Source of the DNA: Clostridia bacterium | Lineage (GTDB): Bacteria; Bacillota; Clostridia; Oscillospirales; Acutalibacteraceae | Assembly (NCBI GenBank): GCA_017397105.1 | Contig: JAFQKF010000006.1 | Location: 1-64,000 of the forward strand | Direction of reading: 5' to 3' | Length of the DNA stretch: 64,000 bases | Shown here: positions 59,132 to 64,000 of the stretch, one piece after another | Layout: each line of letters begins with the position of its first letter | Numbering within the stretch: the first letter of the stretch is position 1 | Notes under the pieces: model-generated | Told to the model about the DNA's origin: nothing | Seen by the model: the letters and a program-made list of their open reading frames with translations, nothing else | Database searches by the model: none | Program-made: the position numbers and the translations under genes

Positions 59132-61448
59132 ATTTACCTGCTCTCAGGTCAACTCTCTTGATTTTGCCGCTGATTGTTTTGGGCAGTTCATCAAGGAATT
59201 CAACGATTCTGGGGTATTTGTAGGGAGCGGTCTTTTCTTTAACGTATTTCTGGATTTCCTTTTTGAGCTCGTCTGTGCCAACGGTGCCCTTGGTGAGGAC
59301 TATGGATGCCTTTACAACCTGACCTCTGATTTCATCGGGTGCCGCAGTAACGCCGCATTCGAGAACGTAGGGAAGCTCCATGATAACGCTTTCAATCTCA
59401 AACGGTCCGATACGGTAGCCGGAGGATTTGATAAGATCGTCAACTCTGCCTACGTACCAGAAGAAACCGTCCTCATCACGCCATGCGGTATCGCCGGTGT
59501 GGTAGATATCATCATGCCATGCTTCAGCGGTCTTTTCTTCGTCACGGTAGTATTCCATAAACAGACCGCAGGGTGAGCCCTTGTCTGTTCTTACTACGAT
59601 TTCGCCTACCTCGCCAACCTTTGCGGGAGTGCCGTCAGAGGTGATAAGGTCAACGTTGAACAGAGGGCTGGGCTTGCCCATTGAGCCTACCTTTATTGAA
59701 GAACCGACGAAGTTGCCGATTGCAAGGGTTGTTTCGGTCTGACCGAAGCCTTCCATAAGTCTTATGCCTGTTGCCTTGAGGAACTGCTGGAAAACCTCAG
59801 GGTTGAGAGCTTCACCGGCGGTAGTGGCATATTTTATGGACTTAAGGTCATAATTTGACAAATCTTCTTTGATGAAGAAACGGTACATGGTGGGAGGGGC
59901 GCAGAATGTGGTTATCTTGTGCTTGCCGATAAGCTTGAGGATGTCGTCGGCAACGAATCTGTCAAAGTCATAAGTGAAAACGCCTGCCTCGCAGAGCCAC
60001 TGACCGTAAAGCTTACCCCAGAGAGCCTTGCCCCAGCCTGTATCGGAAATGGTGAAATGAAGACCGTTGGGGTCAACGTTGTGCCAGTATTTCGCGGTGA
60101 TGAAGTGACCGAGGGGGTATCTGTGGCTGTGCATTGCGATTTTGGGATAGCCGGTTGTTCCCGAGGTGAAGAACATAAGCATGGGGTCATAACCGAAAGC
60201 GCCTTCCTCGCGGGAGGGTCTTTCAAACACCTCTCCGAAGTTGCAGTATTCTTCATTGAAGTTGTGCCAGCCTTCACGTGTGCCGTTTACGATAACCTTT
60301 GTTTTAAGAATATCACACTTAGCTGCGGCAAGCTCAACCTGATGAGCAACATCACCGTCAGCGGTGCAAACGATAGCGCTTATCTGACCTGCGTTGAATC
60401 TGTATTCAAAGTCGTGCTCAACGAGCTGATTTGTTGCAGGAACAACTATCGCGCCGATTTTGTGAAGAGCGAGGATTGAGAACCAGAACTGATAATGACG
60501 CTTGAGAACGAGCATTACTCTGTCGCCCTTCTTGATGCCGAGGGATTTGAAGTAATTGGCAGTCATTGCGGAGTGGCGGCTCATATCACCGAAGGTGAAG
60601 CGTCTTTCTGTGCCGTCGTTTGAGATGTGGAGCATTGCGGTTTTATCGGGGCATTTTTTTGCAAGCTCGTCAACAACGTCAAAAGCGAAGTTGAACTGAT
60701 CGTCGTTCTTAAAGGAAATTCCGTTAAGAACACCGTTTTCGTCAACTGTGGTTTCAATGAATTTTGAATAAACGGGATTTGTGAGGTTTGCAAGGTCTAC
60801 GTTTGTGGTGCTGGGAGTTTTGATTTCCTCAACATATTCGCTCATTTCGGATGAACCGTCGGGGGAGATTACGATAGCGTAAAACTCGCATTCCTCGCCG
60901 CCTACTGCGATTTCGTTGTGAGGAACGGAGGAATCAAAATAGATGCAGTCGCCCTCGTTGAGAGTTTCCGTTCTGTCGCCTATAATCATTTTAAGAGCGC
61001 CGCGGATAACGATGTTGATTTCCTGACCCGCATGGCAGACACAATGGTAGGGGGGATTGAGAGCTTCCTCAGAGTAGGGGATAACAACTCTGAAAGGCTC
61101 AGCCATTTTACCCTTGAAGAAGGGAGCGAGGCGGTTGTAAACAAAGCCCTCTCTTCTTGTTATGGGCATTCCCTCACCCTTTCTGGTGAGCGTATATTCG
61201 GTAAGGCTGGGGCTGCTGCCCTCCATGATATCGGTAATTTCAACCGAGCATACCTGCGCAAGCTTATAAATAAAGGTGAAGCTGAAATCTCTGCTGCCTG
61301 ATTCGTAATAGCAGTATTCTTCCTCGCTCATGCCGATTTTTGCAGCCATTTCCGCCTGGGTATAGCCCATATCCAGACGAAGCGCAATAATTCGCTGAGC
61401 AACCTCCATGATTTTGTTTTCTACAGAACCCTGACTGAAAGTTATCAT
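59130..61448 (-). CDS. XRE-HTH / cupin / AMP-binding acyl-CoA synthetase fusion
   Basis: This encodes 772 residues from the ATG at 61448; AAAGGAG (61463-61457 on the minus strand) is 8 bases upstream, while the in-frame ATG at 61466 precedes that site. Residues about 10-65 are an XRE helix-turn-helix (GYTQAEMAAKIGMSEEEY). Residues about 110-190 are a cupin (HAGQEINIVIRG, GDCIYFDSSVPHNEI). Residues about 225-772 are an AMP-forming acyl-CoA synthetase of the medium-chain type, with FFTSGTTGYPK, EGFGQTETT, YHTGDTAWRDEDG, GRVDDLIKSSGYRIGPFEIE and the terminal catalytic Lys in PKTISGKIKR. The enzyme may sense its ligand by the cupin and bind DNA, or simply be held as a complex (inference). It is preceded by a T-box leader, which is unusual for this enzyme class. 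Confidence 0.92.
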   Translation of the reverse strand: MITFSQGSVENKIMEVAQRIIALRLDMGYTQAEMAAKIGMSEEEYCYYESGSRDFSFTFIYKLAQVCSVEITDIMEGSSPSLTEYTLTRKGEGMPITRREGFVYNRLAPFFKGKMAEPFRVVIPYSEEALNPPYHCVCHAGQEINIVIRGALKMIIGDRTETLNEGDCIYFDSSVPHNEIAVGGEECEFYAIVISPDGSSEMSEYVEEIKTPSTTNVDLANLTNPVYSKFIETTVDENGVLNGISFKNDDQFNFAFDVVDELAKKCPDKTAMLHISNDGTERRFTFGDMSRHSAMTANYFKSLGIKKGDRVMLVLKRHYQFWFSILALHKIGAIVVPATNQLVEHDFEYRFNAGQISAIVCTADGDVAHQVELAAAKCDILKTKVIVNGTREGWHNFNEEYCNFGEVFERPSREEGAFGYDPMLMFFTSGTTGYPKIAMHSHRYPLGHFITAKYWHNVDPNGLHFTISDTGWGKALWGKLYGQWLCEAGVFTYDFDRFVADDILKLIGKHKITTFCAPPTMYRFFIKEDLSNYDLKSIKYATTAGEALNPEVFQQFLKATGIRLMEGFGQTETTLAIGNFVGSSIKVGSMGKPSPLFNVDLITSDGTPAKVGEVGEIVVRTDKGSPCGLFMEYYRDEEKTAEAWHDDIYHTGDTAWRDEDGFFWYVGRVDDLIKSSGYRIGPFEIESVIMELPYVLECGVTAAPDEIRGQVVKASIVLTKGTVGTDELKKEIQKYVKEKTAPYKYPRIVEFLDELPKTISGKIKRVDLRAGK

Positions 61449-61502
61449 TGTGCATTCTCCTTTCATAATACTAATTGCACGTTATGCCTCTTGGCGATTA
61501 AA

Positions 61503-61541
61503 AACAAAAAACGCCTCAAAGCACTTTTGGCTTTGAGACGA
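61503..61541 (-). terminator. T-box-controlled terminator
   Basis: Read on the minus strand, CGTCTCAAAGC (61541-61531) pairs with GCTTTGAGGCG (61522-61512, one G-U pair), followed by TTTTTTG and TTTT. It lies just after the T-box sequence and 55 bases before the fusion gene's start, as expected for a transcription-attenuating T-box. Confidence 0.9.
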
Positions 61542-61772
61542 ATTAAAAATCCGCGGTACCACTCAAATTGCGTTAATAACGCCACCTCTGCAGGCTCTAA
61601 CAAGCCCTAAGCCTTAACGCGGCCACACGGAAGCAGTCTACTTATCATAAAGATGTTGGGTGCTTCGGCTCGGAAGGGATAGCTTGGGAAAACCTCAATA
61701 CCGGCTCACAGCAACCGCCGGCTCTCTGAAAAATCGGAAGACCTGCCTTCTTCGTCATCGCCTTTTATTGCA
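61503..61772 (-). ncRNA. T-box riboswitch leader
   Basis: On the minus strand the diagnostic T-box GAGTGGTACCGCGG lies at 61564-61551. Upstream are the stem I distal elements (CAGAGAG, then GGTTGCTGTGAGCCGG around 61728-61700) and a GATGA segment near the leader start. The UGGU bulge would pair with a tRNA ending ACCA, so the discriminator is A; this excludes tRNAs for Gly, Ser, Asp, Asn, His, Cys and Trp. The specifier triplet is not certain: ATC (Ile) and GCT (Ala), both just before CCCTTCC near 61680, are candidates. It controls the acyl-CoA synthetase fusion directly. Confidence 0.9.
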
Positions 61773-61776
61773 ATAA

Positions 61777-61805
61777 ATGATAACACCGAAAAAAGGATTT
61801 GTCAA
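61777..61805 (-). promoter_or_regulatory. Promoter of the T-box leader
   Basis: On the minus strand TTGACA (61805-61800), 17 bp and TATCAT (61782-61777) lie just before the riboswitch. Confidence 0.8.
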
Positions 61806-61874
61806 TAAATTTTTTGAAAAAGTCAAATTTTTCACAAATATGTAGCATTTGCAACAGATTATACGGTTTTGCTG

Positions 61875-61883
61875 TGTTATACT
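61875..61883 (+). promoter_or_regulatory. Extended -10 promoter of the thioredoxin gene
   Basis: TGT followed by TATACT (61878-61883) forms an extended -10 element. No good -35 box sits at the right distance. It is 45 bases before the start. Confidence 0.5.
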
Positions 61884-61927
61884 AAAACCACAAAAGAAAA
61901 AACTTTTACAAAGAAAGGATGATATAT

Positions 61928-62239
61928 ATGTCGTCAGCATTGGCAGTAAATAAAGAAAGTTTCCGTAAAGAAGTGCTCGAAAGCGAAAAAACCGTGTTGG
62001 TTGATTTTTGGGCAGCGTGGTGCGGTCCGTGCAGAATGCTCTCACCCGTGATTGATGAAATAGCCGCTGAGAATTCTGATATAAAGGTTGTAAAAATCAA
62101 TGTGGACGAGCAGCCTGAATTGGCGCAGGAATTCAATATTATGACAATTCCTTCGCTTCTCGTTTTTAAAAACGGAGAACTTGTAAATCAGAGTGCAGGA
62201 GTAAAGCCAAAGCCGCTGATTCTTCAGATGATAAAATAA
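61928..62239 (+). CDS. trxA: Thioredoxin
   Basis: This encodes 103 residues from the ATG at 61928; AAAGGA (61914-61919) is 8 bases upstream, and the in-frame ATG at 61919 overlaps that site. The active site is WCGPC (Cys32, Cys35) in VDFWAAWCGPCR, and the cis-Pro is in MTIPSLLVFKNGE. It is a general cytoplasmic disulfide reductant. No thioredoxin reductase gene is nearby. A hairpin after it overlaps the sigG start region. Confidence 0.95.
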   Translation: MSSALAVNKESFRKEVLESEKTVLVDFWAAWCGPCRMLSPVIDEIAAENSDIKVVKINVDEQPELAQEFNIMTIPSLLVFKNGELVNQSAGVKPKPLILQMIK

Positions 62240-62265
62240 ATTTTTATACCGTGAATAAAAAATAA

Positions 62266-62323
62266 CCCGTCGTTTATGGGGCAATACTTAATTTGCAACC
62301 AATAAATGACGGGGTGATTTTTT
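62266..62323 (+). terminator. Terminator-like hairpin covering the sigG ribosome binding site
   Basis: A 15-base arm (62266-62280) pairs with 62299-62313 with one G-U pair and one mismatch, and an inner GCAA/TTGC stem; six T follow at 62318-62323. The right arm contains the first G's of the sigG Shine-Dalgarno GGGGTGAT (62311-62318), and the T run runs into the sigG TTG start codon. Confidence 0.8.
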
Positions 62324-63095
62324 GCAGTTTAATAAAGTAGAAATATGCGGCGTAAACACGTCGAAAATAAGAGTGCTCAAGGAAAGCGAAAAAATGCAGC
62401 TGCTTGAAAGGACGAGAGCGGGGGATATGCTGGCGCGTGAAGAGCTCATAAAAGGCAATCTGCGCCTTGTGCTCAGCGTTATTCAGCGCTTTGCAAACAG
62501 AAGCGAAAATCCTGACGACCTGTTTCAGGTGGGCTGTATAGGGCTTATAAAAGCGATTGATAACTTTGATATAACTCTTCAGGTCAGATTCAGCACCTAT
62601 GCCGTGCCGATGATAATCGGTGAAATCCGCCGATATCTCAGGGATAACAATCCGATAAGAGTCAGCCGCTCGGTGCGTGATACCGCTTACCACGCCATGC
62701 AGGCGCGTGAAAAGCTCATGAATGAGCTTGAGAGAGAGCCCACAGCGCAGGAGTTAGCAGATGAACTTGACTGTTCGAGGGAGGAGGTTGTTCTTGCGCT
62801 TGAGGCAATAGTTGAGCCCGTTTCTTTGCACGAGCCCGTGTATTCCGACGGCGGTGATACAATTTATATAATGGACCAGCTTGGCAGTAATGAGAGTGAT
62901 GAAAGCTGGCTTGATGAAATCCTGTTCAGGCAGTCGCTTAAAGAATTGAGCGACAGGGAAAAAAGAATACTCCACCTGCGTTTCCTTAAAGGGAAAACAC
63001 AGATGGAGGTTGCAAAAGAAATCGGTATTTCGCAAGCTCAGGTTTCCCGCCTCGAGAAGGGGGCAATCGAGCAGATAAAAAGCAAAAACCGTTAA
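62322..63095 (+). CDS. sigG: RNA polymerase sporulation sigma factor SigG
   Basis: This encodes 257 residues with a TTG start, chosen because GGGGTGAT lies just upstream and the translated N-terminus (NKVEICGVNTSKI) matches the sigma-G-specific opening. Sigma region 2 is GNLRLVLSVIQRF...DDLFQVGCIGLIKAIDNFD and FSTYAVPMIIGEIRRYLRD. Region 3 follows with PTAQELADELDC, and region 4 ends KTQMEVAKEIGISQAQVSRLEK. Sigma-G directs late forespore genes. In many spore formers it sits beside spoIIGA and sigE; neither is here, and thioredoxin and a YhhN protein flank it instead. Its last 4 bases overlap the convergent gene. Confidence 0.95.
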   Translation: MQFNKVEICGVNTSKIRVLKESEKMQLLERTRAGDMLAREELIKGNLRLVLSVIQRFANRSENPDDLFQVGCIGLIKAIDNFDITLQVRFSTYAVPMIIGEIRRYLRDNNPIRVSRSVRDTAYHAMQAREKLMNELEREPTAQELADELDCSREEVVLALEAIVEPVSLHEPVYSDGGDTIYIMDQLGSNESDESWLDEILFRQSLKELSDREKRILHLRFLKGKTQMEVAKEIGISQAQVSRLEKGAIEQIKSKNR

Positions 63096-63781
63096 TAAAC
63101 AGCGATTGTAAGAGCAAACAGAGTCTGTGCTATATAATAAGTTGAAAGCTCTACGGCAACAAGTCTGTTTTTGCTTTTGGTGGGGGTAAAATAGAGGAAG
63201 GCGAGGCAGGTGTCGCTTATAATGAACAGTGCACTTGCGATTAATCCGAGAAGAGAGGCGAGGGTGCCGGTCTGAATATAAAGCTGAAGTGCAACGGCTG
63301 CTTTGTACCATAAGAAGGCGTAGTAAACTCCTGCCAATGCCGCCATGGGGGTGTTGATTTTGAATTTTAAAACCCTCATGAGAACGGCGGCAACTACAGC
63401 TACCGCAATCGAAAAAACAACGGGAATAAAGCTGAATGAGCCGATGCGCAGGAATGCCGAAAGGAAAAAGATATGCCCTATAAGGAAAGAAAGTGTACCC
63501 ATTGCAATGAGTTTCATTTTGAATTTGGGCGCAATCTCTTTGATACCCAGCAACACGTCGCCCTCAAGGCCGAACATCAGACCGAAAACAACAAGGCAGA
63601 AATAGTAATGGTCAATCCCTGTGTTATAGCCGTAGCCTACTATTGATATAGACATAAAGGCGAAGCTTGACAGGAATTTGAAAATCATTCCGTCAAAGGA
63701 GCGGCCTTTTCTGCGCATTACAACCGTTAAAACGGCGAAAACCAAGGTTGCGAAGGCGAGAAAATAAAGAAGAACCGGCAT
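63092..63781 (-). CDS. YhhN/TMEM86-family membrane protein (lysoplasmalogenase-like)
   Basis: This 229-residue integral membrane protein has about seven or eight hydrophobic helices. The conserved polar residues of the YhhN family are visible: FGLEGDVLLGI with the Asp, then FLIGHIFFLSAF with the His, and ALFIISDTCLAFLYF with the second Asp. Members hydrolyse the vinyl-ether bond of lysoplasmalogens. Plasmalogens are common in anaerobic clostridia, so the role fits, but it is inferred from family only. Confidence 0.8.
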   Translation of the reverse strand: MPVLLYFLAFATLVFAVLTVVMRRKGRSFDGMIFKFLSSFAFMSISIVGYGYNTGIDHYYFCLVVFGLMFGLEGDVLLGIKEIAPKFKMKLIAMGTLSFLIGHIFFLSAFLRIGSFSFIPVVFSIAVAVVAAVLMRVLKFKINTPMAALAGVYYAFLWYKAAVALQLYIQTGTLASLLGLIASALFIISDTCLAFLYFTPTKSKNRLVAVELSTYYIAQTLFALTIAVY

Positions 63782-63794
63782 GAGTTAACCTCCT

Positions 63795-64000
63795 TTATAA
63801 TATTCCGAGATGTTCAATAAGGGTTTTTGCGCCTATAAGAATTAAAATTGCACCGCCGGCGATTTCGGATTTACGTTTGAATTTAGCTCCGAAAACGTTG
63901 CCGATTTTTACGCCTGCCATACAGAGGACAAGTGTGACAACTCCGATAATTGCAACAGCGGCAAGAATGTGGATTTCCATTTTTGCGCACGCCATGGAAA
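63795..64000 (-). CDS. MntP-like manganese efflux pump, C-terminal part (5' end outside window)
   Basis: The minus-strand frame is still open at the right window edge, so only about the last 68 residues are seen. They show two membrane helices with AGVKIGNVFGAKFKRKSEIAGGAILILIGAKTLIEHLGIL (positions 63795-63920), typical of the MntP/YebN end. The gene ends 13 bases before the YhhN-family gene, so both are probably co-transcribed. Confidence 0.75.
   Translation of the reverse strand, partial: SMACAKMEIHILAAVAIIGVVTLVLCMAGVKIGNVFGAKFKRKSEIAGGAILILIGAKTLIEHLGIL

Noticed and set aside
61503-61772. The minus-strand leader as a tRNA or as a leader of a divergent aminoacyl-tRNA synthetase gene
   Set aside because: The T-box and terminator read on the minus strand towards the fusion gene, no synthetase for tRNA is present, and there is no cloverleaf.

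Overview
This 64 kb window comes from an endospore-forming, low-to-mid G+C Firmicute of class Clostridia, most likely a gut Ruminococcaceae/Oscillospirales-type anaerobe. The evidence is a sporulation set (spo0A, spoIVB, sigG, a SleC-type cortex hydrolase, a GerA-family germination protein), a Gram-positive PolC, strong AAGGAGG ribosome binding sites, a T-box riboswitch, LuxS, and a mucin/glycosaminoglycan-directed GH89 enzyme. The assignment is inferred from gene content; no rRNA or tRNA gene was seen.

Layout. (a) 1-28921: four giant secreted proteins (more than 2350, 2224, 2065 and 1751 residues) built mainly of InlB B-type repeats (the GYxFxGW motif). The first is cut by the left window edge. 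The first three end in a dockerin-like calcium-loop module. The second, third and fourth begin with a cohesin-like beta domain, and the fourth ends in an IPDTG sortase-type anchor. Between the third and fourth lies a housekeeping block: ABC-F ATPase, Cof-type HAD phosphatase, luxS. (b) 29048-32690: a spore operon with an unknown regulatory-domain protein, a SleC-like SpoIID/peptidoglycan-binding protein and a GerA/SpoVAF protein. A GH89 alpha-N-acetylglucosaminidase lies convergent to it. (c) 35096-47157: the conserved run pyrH-frr-uppS-cdsA-dxr-rseP-ispG-polC, followed by an M20 peptidase. (d) 47340-51426: spoIVB and spo0A, normally neighbours, separated here by a phenylacetate-CoA ligase/ACT pair. 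(e) 51527-59075: exported or envelope proteins (possible permuted NlpC/P60-like protein, lamin-tail/EEP phosphoesterase, helical membrane-anchored protein, cyclophilin lipoprotein), a cytoplasmic glycosidase-like protein and a YdjC/ChbG deacetylase. (f) 59130-64000: a T-box-controlled XRE-cupin-acyl-CoA synthetase fusion, thioredoxin, sigG, a YhhN-family membrane protein and the end of an MntP-like gene.

The points most worth attention are these. The giant-protein locus has partner-like modules at opposite ends of its members plus one wall-anchored member, so it could be a self-assembling surface fibre (inference). Spo0A carries Glu where the phosphorylated Asp should be. A T-box leader, normally seen on aminoacyl-tRNA or amino-acid genes, sits in front of a fused regulator/acyl-CoA synthetase. 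A 528-bp in-frame triplication lies inside the second giant gene. The ribosome binding site of sigG is buried in a terminator-like hairpin.
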